Positions 20,523 through 29,453 of a stretch of 64,000 nucleotides of DNA are shown here, piece after piece. The stretch is from Hafnia alvei. GTDB taxonomy: Bacteria; Pseudomonadota; Gammaproteobacteria; Enterobacterales; Enterobacteriaceae. The notes under the pieces are model-generated. The model worked only from the letters and a program-made list of their open reading frames with translations. It was not told the origin of the DNA and searched no databases. Location: the NCBI RefSeq assembly GCF_900095695.1, contig NZ_FMIQ01000041.1:1-64000 (forward strand), given 5' to 3'. Position numbers and translations under genes: made by a program. Each line of letters opens with the position of its first letter. The stretch's first letter is position 1.

Positions 20523-21692
20523 ATGTTAGAGCTGCTGTTTCTGCTTCTTCCCGTTGCTGCCGCTTATGGTTGGTATATGGGACGCAGAAGTGCTCAGCAG
20601 GATAAGCAACAGGAAGCGAGCCGACTTTCACGTGAATACGTGGCTGGGGTGAACTTTCTGCTTTCTAACCAGCAGGACAAAGCGGTCGATCTGTTCCTTG
20701 ATATGCTTAAAGAGGACAGCAATACGGTCGAAGCGCATCTTACGTTAGGTAACTTATTCCGCTCGCGTGGCGAGGTCGACCGCGCCATCCGTATCCATCA
20801 GTCCTTGATGGAGAGTGCTTCTTTGACTTTCGATCAGCGTTTGCTGGCCGTGCAGCAGCTTGGCCGTGACTATATGGCCGCCGGTTTGTACGATCGCGCT
20901 GAGGAAATGTTTAATCAGCTTATTGATGAACAGGATTTTAAAGTCTCCGCGTTGCAACAGCTGTTGATCATCCATCAAGCGACCAGCGATTGGCAAAAAG
21001 CCATCGATGTTGCTGAGAAGCTAGTGAAGCTGGGAAAAGATCAACAACGCACCGAAATTGCGCATTTTTACTGTGAGCTGTCATTGCAGGCAATGGGCAG
21101 CGATGATTTAGATCGCGCTATGACGCTGTTAAAAAAAGCGGCCTCTGCGGATAAAAACTGTGCTCGCGTATCGGTGATGTTTGGCCGTATTTATATTGCC
21201 AAAAATGAGCCCGCGAAGGCGGTTGAAGCGTTGTCTCAGGTATTAGAGCAAGACAAAGAGCTGGTCAGCGAAGTCTTGCCAATGATGCAAGAATGTTACC
21301 AGCAACTCAACCAGCCGGATCAGTGGGTTTCATTTTTACGTCGCTGTGTAGAAGAAAATACTGGCGCAACCGCAGAGCTGATGCTGGCCGAAGTCTTGGA
21401 ACAAAATGAAGGTATCGAGGTGGCTCAGGTGTATGTGGGCCGCCAAATACAACGCCATCCAACTATGCGTACCTTCCATCGCTTGATGGATTACCATCTG
21501 GCAGAAGCCGAAGACGGTAGGGCAAAAGAAAGTTTGCAGCTACTGCGTGATATGGTTGGTGAGCAAATTCGAACCAAGCCTCGCTACCGTTGCATGAAGT
21601 GCGGTTTTACCGCGCACACCATGTATTGGCATTGCCCATCGTGTCGTGCGTGGTCCACCATCAAGCCTATTCGTGGGCTCGATGGCCAGTAA
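20523..21692 (+). CDS. lapB: Lipopolysaccharide assembly protein LapB (YciM)
   Basis: LapB is the adaptor that brings LpxC to FtsH for degradation and so limits LPS synthesis. The 389-residue protein has an N-terminal membrane anchor (about 1-18), a long array of TPR helices and a C-terminal rubredoxin-type metal site with C357, C360, C371 and C374. Length and motifs match E. coli LapB. The short gap to lapA implies one transcript. Confidence 0.97.
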   Translation: MLELLFLLLPVAAAYGWYMGRRSAQQDKQQEASRLSREYVAGVNFLLSNQQDKAVDLFLDMLKEDSNTVEAHLTLGNLFRSRGEVDRAIRIHQSLMESASLTFDQRLLAVQQLGRDYMAAGLYDRAEEMFNQLIDEQDFKVSALQQLLIIHQATSDWQKAIDVAEKLVKLGKDQQRTEIAHFYCELSLQAMGSDDLDRAMTLLKKAASADKNCARVSVMFGRIYIAKNEPAKAVEALSQVLEQDKELVSEVLPMMQECYQQLNQPDQWVSFLRRCVEENTGATAELMLAEVLEQNEGIEVAQVYVGRQIQRHPTMRTFHRLMDYHLAEAEDGRAKESLQLLRDMVGEQIRTKPRYRCMKCGFTAHTMYWHCPSCRAWSTIKPIRGLDGQ

Positions 21693-21801
21693 TTCTTTGC
21701 CGTTCGCCTCTCTCTGCGCTAGGCACATTGTCTAACGCTGTGTACAATGCCCTCCCTGATAAAGGCCTTATTTCATTTACCGCCAGCTTCAGGGAGTCGC
21801 A

Positions 21802-22527
21802 ATGTCCATTTCTACGCCATCTCAGGCAAACGCTATCACGTCACCGATCCTAGTCGCTCTTGATTATGCCGATAAAAATGCTGCTTTAGCATTTGTCGAC
21901 AATATCGATCCGCGTGACTGTCGCCTTAAAGTCGGCAAAGAAATGTTTACCCTGTTTGGCCCGCAGTTCGTGCGCGAATTACAGCAGCGTCAGTTTGAAA
22001 TTTTCCTCGATTTAAAATTCCACGATATTCCCAATACCGCTGCCCATGCCGTGGCAGCAGCGGCAGAGCTAGGGGTTTGGATGGTCAACGTGCATGCCAG
22101 CGGCGGAGCGCGCATGATGACAGCGGCCCGTGAAGCATTGCTACCGTTTGGAAAAGATGCGCCACTGCTCATTGCTGTGACGGTGCTAACCAGCATAGAA
22201 GCACAGGATTTGCGCGGTATTGGCATCGAGCTATCACCTGCTGATTATGCTGAGCGTCTGGCACTGCTGACGAAAGAGTGTGGTTTAGACGGCGTGGTTT
22301 GCTCAGCACATGAAGCAACTCGCTTGAAAGCGAGCTGCGGACAGGCGTTTAAATTGGTTACACCGGGCATTCGACCTGCGGGAAGTTCAGCAGGCGATCA
22401 GCGCAGAATTATGACTCCGGTTGAAGCCGCTAAAGCGGGCGTGGACTATATGGTGATTGGGCGTCCGATCACCCAATCTCCTGCGCCGGCAGAAACATTG
22501 CGCGAAATATTAAAATCGTTAGCTTAA
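21802..22527 (+). CDS. pyrF: Orotidine 5'-phosphate decarboxylase
   Basis: PyrF makes UMP in the last step of pyrimidine synthesis. The catalytic [10 protein letters not shown] motif, the VNVHASGG strand and the C-terminal VIGRPITQS phosphate-binding motif are clear in the 241-residue TIM barrel. An AGGGAG ribosome site precedes the ATG. It is followed by yciH after 18 bp, the E. coli operon order. Confidence 0.97.
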   Translation: MSISTPSQANAITSPILVALDYADKNAALAFVDNIDPRDCRLKVGKEMFTLFGPQFVRELQQRQFEIFLDLKFHDIPNTAAHAVAAAAELGVWMVNVHASGGARMMTAAREALLPFGKDAPLLIAVTVLTSIEAQDLRGIGIELSPADYAERLALLTKECGLDGVVCSAHEATRLKASCGQAFKLVTPGIRPAGSSAGDQRRIMTPVEAAKAGVDYMVIGRPITQSPAPAETLREILKSLA

Positions 22528-22545
22528 GCAGGACATATTCTAACC

Positions 22546-22872
22546 ATGCAAGACAAAAACAGCAGACTGGTTTACTCAACTGAAACTGGGCGAATTGATG
22601 AAGAGAAGGCGGTTGTCGCGCGCCCAAAAGGCGACGGCATCGTCCGCATACAACGCCAGACCAGCGGGCGTAAAGGCAAAGGTGTTTGCCTGATTAGCGG
22701 TTTAGATCTTGACGATACGGCCTTGCAAACGCTAGCTGCAGAACTTAAGAAGAAGTGTGGTTGCGGTGGGGCAGTGAAAGAGGGTGTGATTGAAATTCAA
22801 GGCGACAAACGGGATTTGCTCAAGCAACTTCTTGAGGCCAAAGGTTATAAGGTGAAGTTGGCTGGCGGCTGA
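22546..22872 (+). CDS. yciH: SUI1-family translation factor YciH
   Basis: YciH is a bacterial homologue of eIF1 that affects start-site fidelity in vitro. The 108-residue protein carries the SUI1 core (RQTSGRKGKGVCLISGLDLDD is shared in large part with E. coli) and ends AKGYKVKLAGG. It is co-directional with pyrF and 18 bp downstream. Confidence 0.94.
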   Translation: MQDKNSRLVYSTETGRIDEEKAVVARPKGDGIVRIQRQTSGRKGKGVCLISGLDLDDTALQTLAAELKKKCGCGGAVKEGVIEIQGDKRDLLKQLLEAKGYKVKLAGG

Positions 22873-22904
22873 TTAGCGATTTCATTGTTTAAATCGTTTT
22901 AATC

Positions 22905-22932
22905 AAAAAAGGGCTGATATAAACATCAGCCC
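22905..22932 (-). terminator. Terminator for osmB
   Basis: The stem gggctgat / atcagccc (22911-22932) is followed on the minus strand by six T. It lies between convergent yciH and osmB. Confidence 0.85.
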
Positions 22933-22946
22933 ACAGCTAACTCGTA

Positions 22947-23165
22947 TTATTTGCCAACCTGATGGCCGATGATCCCGCCAACAGCGGCACCACCCACGGT
23001 ACCTAATGCGCTACCGTCGGTAAGAACGGCACCACCTAAGGCCCCCGCACCAGCACCAATCGCGGTGTTACGATCGCGTTTAGACCAGTTTGAACAAGCA
23101 CTTAAAGAGGCAACCAGCGTCACTGCCAGTGCTGCCGCTGCAAAACGTTTCATTGTTGTATTCAT
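22947..23165 (-). CDS. osmB: Osmotically inducible lipoprotein OsmB
   Basis: OsmB is a small outer-membrane-type lipoprotein induced by salt and stationary phase. Its signal peptide ends in the lipobox LSAC with the lipidated C24. The mature part is a glycine zipper (GAGAGALGGAV, GGAAVGGIIG) ending GHQVGK. The ATG at 23165 has AAGGAG at six bases; a GTG one codon upstream is less likely. E. coli osmB depends on sigma-S and RcsB. Confidence 0.95.
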   Translation of the reverse strand: MNTTMKRFAAAALAVTLVASLSACSNWSKRDRNTAIGAGAGALGGAVLTDGSALGTVGGAAVGGIIGHQVGK

Positions 23166-23205
23166 CACTTACTCCTTTTAAGCTTCTGACGATTATATTT
23201 CCATA

Positions 23206-23214
23206 TAAGTATAG
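23206..23214 (-). promoter_or_regulatory. osmB -10 region, sigma-S type
   Basis: On the minus strand CTATACTTA lies about 40 bases before the osmB start. The C before TATACT is typical of sigma-S promoters, in line with the known stress induction of osmB. Confidence 0.5.
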
Positions 23215-23348
23215 GACATGCTTCGTTCAGAAAAATAGTTGTTGGTTATTGGTAATCCAGAACGTAATGCTTAACATTGGCCATATCAACAAAATATAAT
23301 TCTGCTAATTACCGTTATGTCTATGAGGCTTAGTATATTCACTTGGTA

Positions 23349-23382
23349 AATTCAAAATAGGTAAATATTCTTATTTTGAATT
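23349..23382. repeat. AT-rich inverted repeat, 11-bp arms
   Basis: AATTCAAAATA (23349-23359) and TATTTTGAATT (23372-23382) are exact inverted copies 12 bp apart. The location suggests an operator; no T run marks it as a terminator. Confidence 0.5.
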
Positions 23383-23533
23383 ATTGATATGAACGAATTG
23401 TGCTCTCAATGCGGTTGCTCATGCTCTCAATTCTTCTCATTTAGCCAATTCCCCAGTGATTTGTAGCCAGTTTTCCCATACCCACGCTAATCCTTGTTCT
23501 AGACAATAGCGCTATCAAAGCGGGAGATAAGCG

Positions 23534-24229
23534 ATGCTCGAACAATTGAAACAGCAGGTGCTGGCAGCTAATTTGGCGCTGCCCAAATATGGTCTAGTGA
23601 CGTTTACGTGGGGCAACGTCAGCGGCATCGATCGCGCTACGGGGCTGATGGTGATTAAGCCTTCTGGTGTCGAATATGCAGGAATGAACGCGGAAGATAT
23701 GGTGGTGGTCGATGTGGCATCAGGCGCAGTGGTTGAGGGGAAATGGAAGCCATCTTCGGATACCGAAACCCACCGAGGTCTATATTTAGCCTTTCAGAAT
23801 ATTGGCGGAATTGTGCATACGCATTCACGTCATGCAACGATTTGGTCTCAGGCGGGACGAGATATCCCTGCGTGGGGCACAACCCATGCAGATTATTACT
23901 ATGGAAACATCCCCTGCACGCGGTTGATGACGCCTGAAGAGATTCAACATGACTATGAATGGGAAACCGGTCAGGTGATTATTCAGACGTTCCAAGAACG
24001 TCGTATTGATGCTGAACAGATGCCTGCGGTTTTGGTGCATTCGCATGGACCATTTGCTTGGGGCAAAGATCCCATTGACGCGGTGCATAACGCCGTGGTG
24101 CTTGAGGAAGTCGCCTATATGGGGATTTTCTCGCAGCAGCTAAGCCCTCAGCTACCGGATATGCAACAAACGTTGCTGGATAAACACTATTTACGTAAGC
24201 ATGGCGCTAATGCTTATTACGGCCAGTAG
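23534..24229 (+). CDS. L-ribulose-5-phosphate 4-epimerase, AraD family
   Basis: The 231-residue protein matches E. coli AraD in length and nearly all key residues. Zinc ligands H95, H97 and H171 lie in IVHTHSRH and [11 protein letters not shown]. Catalytic D120 and the phosphate-site residues S74-S75-D76 are present, and it ends HGANAYYGQ. The family converts L-ribulose-5-P to D-xylulose-5-P for arabinose, xylulose or ascorbate use. Here it stands alone, with no araBA, sgb or ula partner and a terminator straight after, so its sugar is unknown. It could equally be an SgbE or UlaF type. Confidence 0.88.
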   Translation: MLEQLKQQVLAANLALPKYGLVTFTWGNVSGIDRATGLMVIKPSGVEYAGMNAEDMVVVDVASGAVVEGKWKPSSDTETHRGLYLAFQNIGGIVHTHSRHATIWSQAGRDIPAWGTTHADYYYGNIPCTRLMTPEEIQHDYEWETGQVIIQTFQERRIDAEQMPAVLVHSHGPFAWGKDPIDAVHNAVVLEEVAYMGIFSQQLSPQLPDMQQTLLDKHYLRKHGANAYYGQ

Positions 24230-24259
24230 ACATCTCTGACTCTCATCTTTCATCGAAAT

Positions 24260-24281
24260 GAGCGCTTTGGCGCTCTTTTTT
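24260..24281 (+). terminator. Terminator after the epimerase gene
   Basis: The stem gagcgc / gcgctc (24260-24275, 4-nt loop) is followed by six T. Confidence 0.85.
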
Positions 24282-24414
24282 GATCTCCGATTCTTAGCGG
24301 TAATTAACTGATTTCATGGCTGAATAATCACACTAGTGAAATTATTTTTACCCCGTCATCTGTTGCATTCCTGTTATTTCTTCTCATGGTGATTGTTCTG
24401 ACGCTAATTAAAAT

Positions 24415-24430
24415 TGCGATATAGATCACA
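24415..24430 (+). promoter_or_regulatory. CRP-like site 1 upstream of gntK
   Basis: TGCGA-TATAGA-TCACA fits the 5-6-5 CRP pattern with one mismatch in the left half. It lies 27 bp upstream of a second site. Confidence 0.55.
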
Positions 24431-24441
24431 CAAGAAAGTTT

Positions 24442-24457
24442 TGTGCGCTGGCTCACA
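24442..24457 (+). promoter_or_regulatory. CRP site 2 upstream of gntK
   Basis: TGTGC-GCTGGC-TCACA matches the CRP consensus at 9 of 10 positions. Its centre is about 43 bases before the predicted start, a class II activation position. Confidence 0.75.
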
Positions 24458-24486
24458 TTGCAAGTTTATGTAAAGGCGCTGACAAT
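24458..24486 (+). promoter_or_regulatory. gntKU promoter
   Basis: A -35 TTGCAA (24458-24463), a 17-bp spacer and a -10 GACAAT (24481-24486) lie between the CRP site and the GntR operators. The weak -10 suits activator dependence. Confidence 0.55.
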
Positions 24487-24514
24487 GTTACCGATAACAA
24501 TTACCGGTAACATT
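24485..24514. promoter_or_regulatory. Two GntR operators at gntK
   Basis: ATGTTACCGATAACAA (24485-24500) and AATTACCGGTAACATT (24499-24514) both match the E. coli GntR operator, ATGTTACCGGTAACAT. They overlap by two bases and cover the -10 and start region. Gluconate should relieve repression. Confidence 0.85.
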
Positions 24515-24568
24515 GACGTGGGTTTACGTGCCAGCGTCAACAAAACACTAAATGTCTGGAGCCAGTCA

Positions 24569-25105
24569 ATGAAAAACACACAAAAGCCCCATTACGTGTA
24601 TGTGGTTATGGGCGTATCGGGCAGCGGTAAATCGGCTGTCGCAAGTGCGGTGTCCCAAAAATTATCGTGTGGCTTTTTAGATGGCGATTTTTTGCACCCG
24701 CGCAGCAATATTAACAAAATGTCAGAAGGACATGCGTTGAACGACGAAGATCGTGCACCTTGGCTGAGTGCGCTAAACGATGCGGCATTTGCCATGCAGC
24801 GCACCAACGATGTTTCAATTATCGTTTGCTCCGCACTGAAAAAACGCTATCGCGACCGCTTGCGTGAAGGCAATGGGAATCTCTCTTTTGTGTATATGGA
24901 TGGCGATTTTGACCTTATCGAATCCCGTATGAAAGCACGTAAAGGACATTTCTTTAAACCTCAGATGTTGGTTTCCCAATTTGAGGCGCTGGAAGTGCCT
25001 GATTCAGACGAACAGGATGTTTGTGCCATTGATATTAATCAACCGCTCGACGCCGTCATTGCTGACACGTTGAAACACATCCAACAACGCTCTAATCAGG
25101 GATAA
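24569..25105 (+). CDS. gntK: Gluconokinase
   Basis: GntK phosphorylates D-gluconate to 6-phosphogluconate for the Entner-Doudoroff and pentose phosphate routes. The P-loop GVSGSGKS is at 15-22; DGDFLHP, NDEDRAPWL, CSALKKRYRD and KARKGHFF are typical of the family. The ATG at 24569 (178 residues) has TGGAG at seven bases. The longer frame upstream would read through the promoter and operators. It is 4 bp from gntU, forming a gntKU operon without an adjacent gntR. Confidence 0.96.
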   Translation: MKNTQKPHYVYVVMGVSGSGKSAVASAVSQKLSCGFLDGDFLHPRSNINKMSEGHALNDEDRAPWLSALNDAAFAMQRTNDVSIIVCSALKKRYRDRLREGNGNLSFVYMDGDFDLIESRMKARKGHFFKPQMLVSQFEALEVPDSDEQDVCAIDINQPLDAVIADTLKHIQQRSNQG

Positions 25106-25109
25106 TTCT

Positions 25110-26447
25110 GTGGATACCATGACTCTTGTCGGCACCGCTGTCGGCTCTGTACTGCTTCTCCTTTTTTTAGTGATGAAAGCGCGTTTACATGCTTTTGTCG
25201 CGCTGATGCTGGTGTCGATTGGCGCAGGTATTTTTTCTGGCATGCCGCTGAGTAAAATTACTCAGGCCATGCAGGATGGTATGGGCGGCACTCTGGGCTT
25301 CCTGACTATCGTTGTGGCTCTTGGTGCGATGTTTGGCAAAATCCTGCATGAGACAGGGGCGTTAGACCAGATTGCAGCCCATTTGCTGAAAAGCTTTGGT
25401 GAGAAACGCGCCCATTACGCTCTGGGGATTGCCGGTTTGGTGTGTGCGCTGCCGCTTTTCTTTGACGTGGCGATTGTGCTGTTGATTGGTGTGGTTTTTG
25501 CCGTAGCGCGTCGTACTAACGGCAACGTGGTAAAAATGGCGATCCCGCTGTTCGCCGGTGTTGCGAGCGCGGCGGCATTCTTGCTGCCAGGGCCAGTACC
25601 GATGCTGTTAGCTGCACAGATGAATGCAGATTTTGGCTGGATGATTGCGATTGGTTTGGTGGCTGCGATTCTGGGGATGCTGTTGGCGGGCCCTCTGTTT
25701 GGTAACTTCATCAGCAAACGTGTTAGCTGGCCAATGCCAGAAGAAGAAAACGCACCGGTATTAGATAAATCAAACATGCCTTCATTTGGCCTGAGCTTGG
25801 CATTGGTGCTTTGCCCGCTGGTACTGGTGGGGATGAAAACCATTGGTGCCCGCTTTGTTACACCAAACACCAATTTATATGATTGGTTAGAGTTTATCGG
25901 CCATCCATTTACCGCGATCCTGATTGCCTGCCTAGTTGTTATTTACGGCTTGGCAAAACCACGCGGCATGAGCAAAGAGCAGATCATGTCTATTTGCTCT
26001 GCGGCGATTCAGCCCGCGGGTATTATCCTGTTGATGACCGGTGCGGGCGGTGTGTTTAAACAAATTCTGGTCGATTCAGGCGTTGGCCCTGCGCTGGGTG
26101 ATGCTTTGATTGGTGCCGGTTTACCGATTGCCGTGGCGTGTTTTGTATTGTCAGCCGCAGTGCGTGTGATCCAAGGTTCTGCAACCGTTGCGTGTTTAAC
26201 GACGGTAGGCTTAGTTTTACCAGTGACCACTCAGCTTGGTCTGAACGGCGGTCAACTGGCGGCGCTGGCTATCTGTATTGCAGGTGGTTCGATTGTACTG
26301 AGCCACGTGAACGATGCGGGCTTCTGGCTGTTCGGTAAATTTACCGGCGCTAACGAACTGCAAACGTTGAAAACATGGACCGTGATGGAAACTATTCTGG
26401 GCACCGTGGGTGGCGTTGTCGGAATGATCGCATTCACGCTGTTCTAA
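25110..26447 (+). CDS. gntU: Gluconate permease, GntU type
   Basis: This GntP-family inner-membrane importer takes up gluconate by proton symport. At 445 residues it matches E. coli GntU closely from the first residues (LVGTAVGSVLLLLFLVMKAR) to the end, with GALFGKILHETGA-type and GGSIVLSHVNDAGFW motifs. Around 12-14 hydrophobic segments are present. The start is GTG at 25110, with ATG at 25119 as an alternative. It is co-transcribed with gntK. Confidence 0.95.
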   Translation: MDTMTLVGTAVGSVLLLLFLVMKARLHAFVALMLVSIGAGIFSGMPLSKITQAMQDGMGGTLGFLTIVVALGAMFGKILHETGALDQIAAHLLKSFGEKRAHYALGIAGLVCALPLFFDVAIVLLIGVVFAVARRTNGNVVKMAIPLFAGVASAAAFLLPGPVPMLLAAQMNADFGWMIAIGLVAAILGMLLAGPLFGNFISKRVSWPMPEEENAPVLDKSNMPSFGLSLALVLCPLVLVGMKTIGARFVTPNTNLYDWLEFIGHPFTAILIACLVVIYGLAKPRGMSKEQIMSICSAAIQPAGIILLMTGAGGVFKQILVDSGVGPALGDALIGAGLPIAVACFVLSAAVRVIQGSATVACLTTVGLVLPVTTQLGLNGGQLAALAICIAGGSIVLSHVNDAGFWLFGKFTGANELQTLKTWTVMETILGTVGGVVGMIAFTLF

Positions 26448-26461
26448 GCATCATGCGATGA

Positions 26462-26498
26462 AAAAGCCCATGGGAGTTATCCCGTGGGCTTTTTTTTG
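26462..26498 (+). terminator. Terminator after gntU
   Basis: The long stem aaaagcccatggg / cccgtgggcttttt, with one T-G wobble, ends in a run of eight T. Confidence 0.85.
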
Positions 26499-26607
26499 TC
26501 TCTATTTAACCGAACAGTGTTCAATATCTATTCTGATTTAAACGAAAAATTAACAAAGTAGTGGCTGCTTAATGTGAGCTTCGGTATCCTGCTCACCTCA
26601 TTTATTA

Positions 26608-26623
26608 TGTGATTCAAGTCACT
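26608..26623 (+). promoter_or_regulatory. CRP site upstream of the MFS gene
   Basis: TGTGA-TTCAAG-TCACT matches the CRP core at 9 of 10 positions. It lies 57 bp before the MFS start codon and suggests catabolite control of the exporter. Confidence 0.65.
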
Positions 26624-26672
26624 ATTTCTTGCGTATTCAACGTCAGAGATTCTTCAGATATTAAGGGTAGCC

Positions 26673-27908
26673 ATGTCTACATCAACGCCGTCAGCGGCAC
26701 CATCACCCATTGCTCATCGGCGCGGGGCAGAGCTCGCACTGGCCGTTGGTGGTTTTGGCATTGGTACCGGCGAGTTTGCCATTATGGGATTACTGCCGAA
26801 TGTCGCAAAGGATTTAGCCATCTCTATTCCGCAGGCGGGGCACGTGATCAGCATTTATGCGCTGGGCGTGGTGATTGGTGCTCCGGTGATTGCGACTTTG
26901 GCCGCGAGGCTTTCTCGCCGGACGCTATTACTCCTGTTGATGGTGCTGTTTGCCGTTGGCAATATTGCTAGCGCACTGAGTTCTAGCTATGGAAATCTGA
27001 TGGTGTTTCGCTTTATCAGCGGATTACCACACGGGGCCTATTTTGGTGTGGCATCGCTGGTGGCCGCATCGATGGCGGGCGTGGGGCAACGCGCGAAAGC
27101 GGTGGGACGCGTAATGCTGGGCCTAACGTTGGCTACGCTGTTAGGCTCGCCTTTGGCAACATGGATTGGCCAGTTGATGGGCTGGCGTGCGGCGTTTGTT
27201 ATGGTGGGTGTGATTGGGGCACTAACGGCGCTGCTCGTCATGCTATGGCTGCCAAAAGATAAGGTTGAAGAAGGTGCAAGCCCGCTGCGTGAGTTGGGTG
27301 CACTCAAGCGTAAGCAGGTTTGGCTCACGCTCGGTATTGCCGCAGTTGGCTCTGGTGGCCTCTTTGCTGTTTTCAGTTACATCGCCCCTACGCTTATTCA
27401 TCAAACAGGCCTGTCACCGTCGAGTGTACCTCTGGTGCTGATTGTGTTTGGCGTTGGTATGATTTTAGGGAATATCTTTGGTTCTCGCTTGGCAGACCGT
27501 TCTTTGATGGGCACGATTGTTGGCGTATTGATTTGGAACGTGGTTATCCTGACGACGTTCTATCTGGTGGCGGATATCGCGTGGGCGACGATATTGGTTG
27601 TGCTGCTCACCGGAGGCAGTTTTGCCCTAGTTCCGGCTTTACAAACTCGTCTGATGGACGTCGCTGAAGATGCACAAACGCTGGCTGCAGCCTTGAATCA
27701 TTCCGCGTTCAATATTGCTAATGCATTAGGTGCTTGGTTAGGCGGCGTAAGCATTGCCGCCGGTTTTGGCTGGTCATCTACCGGTTGGGTAGGCGCTGGT
27801 TTAGCCGCGGGCGGGATATTGCTGTTCTTGTGGTCATACTACTCAGATCCGGATATCAAACCTAAAAAATCGCGCCGTAACAAAAGCATTCGCAGCGTCG
27901 AACTTTAA
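26673..27908 (+). CDS. MFS transporter, DHA1 family (YdhP/AraJ-like)
   Basis: The 411-residue protein has about 12 membrane segments and the DHA1 signature: GIGTGEFAIMGLLP at the first segment, a motif-A-like loop (ARLSRRTLL) and SGLPHGAYFGV in segment four. The closest relatives I recognise are E. coli YdhP and AraJ, which are putative sugar or drug exporters. The substrate is not known. It is a single gene with a CRP-like site upstream. An N-terminal cytoplasmic tail rich in Ser/Pro is likely real, as the ATG follows AAGGGTAGCC. Confidence 0.85.
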   Translation: MSTSTPSAAPSPIAHRRGAELALAVGGFGIGTGEFAIMGLLPNVAKDLAISIPQAGHVISIYALGVVIGAPVIATLAARLSRRTLLLLLMVLFAVGNIASALSSSYGNLMVFRFISGLPHGAYFGVASLVAASMAGVGQRAKAVGRVMLGLTLATLLGSPLATWIGQLMGWRAAFVMVGVIGALTALLVMLWLPKDKVEEGASPLRELGALKRKQVWLTLGIAAVGSGGLFAVFSYIAPTLIHQTGLSPSSVPLVLIVFGVGMILGNIFGSRLADRSLMGTIVGVLIWNVVILTTFYLVADIAWATILVVLLTGGSFALVPALQTRLMDVAEDAQTLAAALNHSAFNIANALGAWLGGVSIAAGFGWSSTGWVGAGLAAGGILLFLWSYYSDPDIKPKKSRRNKSIRSVEL

Positions 27909-28080
27909 CATCATTTCATGTCTGGTCGATGATGGTTGAATGGAATAAGGTGGCAAGTCTCTGATTTTGAGCCAGACTTAGGTTGTGTCGTTCTGCCGCA
28001 GTTTGGCAGAACCACCAACACACATTATGCTTATCGCAGTATCAATGGTGCTACGAGCTGAACAACACCAAGGAGTGCTG

Positions 28081-28728
28081 ATGAAGATTCGAGAACTCAT
28101 TTATCTTTTTGATCCGCTTTGCGGCTGGTGCTACGGTGCTTCACCGAAAATTAGCCAACTGGTGAAGGATAACGATTTTCACGTAACATTTCGCCCCACT
28201 GGGCTTTTTGCACGTGAAGGTGCGCGTGACATGACGCCTGAGTTTGCCCAATATGCATGGCAAAATGACATGCGCATTGAGTCATCAACGGGTCAGGTAT
28301 TTAGCGAGGCGTATCGAGAAAACGTTTTGAATCAGGGGGGGATATTTGACTCCTTTGCGTCAACGCTAGCGATGATTGCCGCCGGTACAATTGAGCCAGA
28401 GCGCGCAGGTGATGTGCTTAAAACATTGCAAAAGGCACGATACGTTGAGGGGCTTGATAACACCAGCACTAAAAGCGTGGTTGAAATTCTGGAACGTGAA
28501 GGGTTTGAGACCGAGGCGTTAGCGGTGGCGCGTCCAACCGAAGAGCTATTGCGTCGTTACGAACATAGCCTGCGTGAAACGCAAACATTGTTAGATAGAC
28601 ATAATATTAACGGTGTTCCCGCGTTGATCGTCGTAGGCGAACAGGGGGAGCGATCAATTCCGGCAGCCAAACTCTTCGCGCCATACGCGGAATTAAAAGC
28701 GGAGTTGCTGCGTTACGAAGGTTTCTGA
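28081..28728 (+). CDS. DsbA-family thioredoxin-fold protein
   Basis: The 215-residue protein has a CGWC active site at 14-17 near the N-terminus and a GVPAL cis-proline motif late in the chain, the layout of DsbA/2-hydroxychromene isomerase-like proteins (COG3531). No signal peptide is present, so it is probably cytoplasmic, unlike true DsbA. The ATG at 28081 has AAGGAG at the right distance. The upstream in-frame extension is not family-like. Function is unknown; redox or glutathione-dependent roles are plausible. Confidence 0.82.
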   Translation: MKIRELIYLFDPLCGWCYGASPKISQLVKDNDFHVTFRPTGLFAREGARDMTPEFAQYAWQNDMRIESSTGQVFSEAYRENVLNQGGIFDSFASTLAMIAAGTIEPERAGDVLKTLQKARYVEGLDNTSTKSVVEILEREGFETEALAVARPTEELLRRYEHSLRETQTLLDRHNINGVPALIVVGEQGERSIPAAKLFAPYAELKAELLRYEGF

Positions 28729-28738
28729 GTTGTATTTC

Positions 28739-28775
28739 GTCCTGTAAGACAGCTGAAGCTGATGTCTTACAGGAC
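28739..28775. repeat. 12-bp perfect hairpin between convergent genes
   Basis: gtcctgtaagac (28739-28750) pairs exactly with gtcttacaggac (28764-28775) around a 13-nt loop. No T run follows on either strand, so it is not a classical terminator, though it may still stabilise or end transcripts. Confidence 0.6.
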
Positions 28776-28787
28776 AAAATGCGTAAT

Positions 28788-29453
28788 TTATTGAGCCGGT
28801 GTTTGGCGCTTTTTACGTATAACCACCACGATCGTTCCTACCAACCCGCTTATTAACAGCACAATCGGTAAAATCATTAAACAGGTCATCACCTGATCTT
28901 CATGGCGTTTAACAAACGGAATGTAGCTGATGGCTAATCCCACGCCGGTGACAGAGCAAACCCACAGCAGCGCACTGAGCCAGTTGAACACTTGGAATCG
29001 CGCGTTCTTTAAGCCAGATATACCTGCAATGGTAGGCAAAATGGTGCGCACGAATGCCAAAAAGCGGCCAACGAGTAGAGCAACTAATCCGTGCTTGTGA
29101 AACATATGGTAAGCGCGCTGGTGATAATGCGCCGGAAGCTGTACTAGCCATCCTTGTACCAATTTAGTATCGCCAAGCCAACGCCCTTGGATATAACTCA
29201 TCCAACACCCGAGACTTGATGCGATGATTAAGACGCTGAGAGTGGGGAAAAAGGGCAGAACGCCTTTGGCGATTAATGCACCAGCCAGTAATAGCAGGCT
29301 GTCACCCGGCAAAAATGCGGCAGGAAGAAGCCCATTTTCCAGTAGCAGCGTAGTGAACAAAATACCGTAAATTGCCCAAATCATTTTGGGATCGCTTAGC
29401 ACACTGAAATCTTGTTCCCACAGTGCGTGTAGGATCTCTTTGATTACTTCCAT
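28788..29453 (-). CDS. yqjA: DedA-family membrane protein, YqjA type
   Basis: DedA proteins are inner-membrane transporters needed for proton-motive-force balance and undecaprenyl-phosphate recycling. The 221-residue protein matches E. coli YqjA and keeps the essential E39 and D51 ([15 protein letters not shown]) and R130 and R136 (GRFLAFVR), at the same numbers. Four to five hydrophobic segments are seen. In E. coli yqjA has mzrA downstream; here that partner is missing and the gene stands alone, convergent with the DsbA-like gene. Confidence 0.88.
   Translation of the reverse strand: MEVIKEILHALWEQDFSVLSDPKMIWAIYGILFTTLLLENGLLPAAFLPGDSLLLLAGALIAKGVLPFFPTLSVLIIASSLGCWMSYIQGRWLGDTKLVQGWLVQLPAHYHQRAYHMFHKHGLVALLVGRFLAFVRTILPTIAGISGLKNARFQVFNWLSALLWVCSVTGVGLAISYIPFVKRHEDQVMTCLMILPIVLLISGLVGTIVVVIRKKRQTPAQ

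Larger units (their letters stand above)
23166..23533. other. osmB-epimerase divergent intergenic region
   Basis: This 368-bp region holds the osmB promoter (CTATACTTA on the minus strand at 23206-23214, sigma-S like). It also holds a 34-bp AT-rich inverted repeat and a 10-bp direct repeat upstream of the epimerase gene. A 25-codon Cys-rich ORF at 23389-23466 is probably chance. Confidence 0.6.

Noticed and set aside
23389-23466. A 25-codon Cys-rich ORF (MNELCSQCGCSCSQ start)
   Set aside because: There is no ribosome site, and the Cys pattern comes from the TGCTCTCAAT direct repeat.
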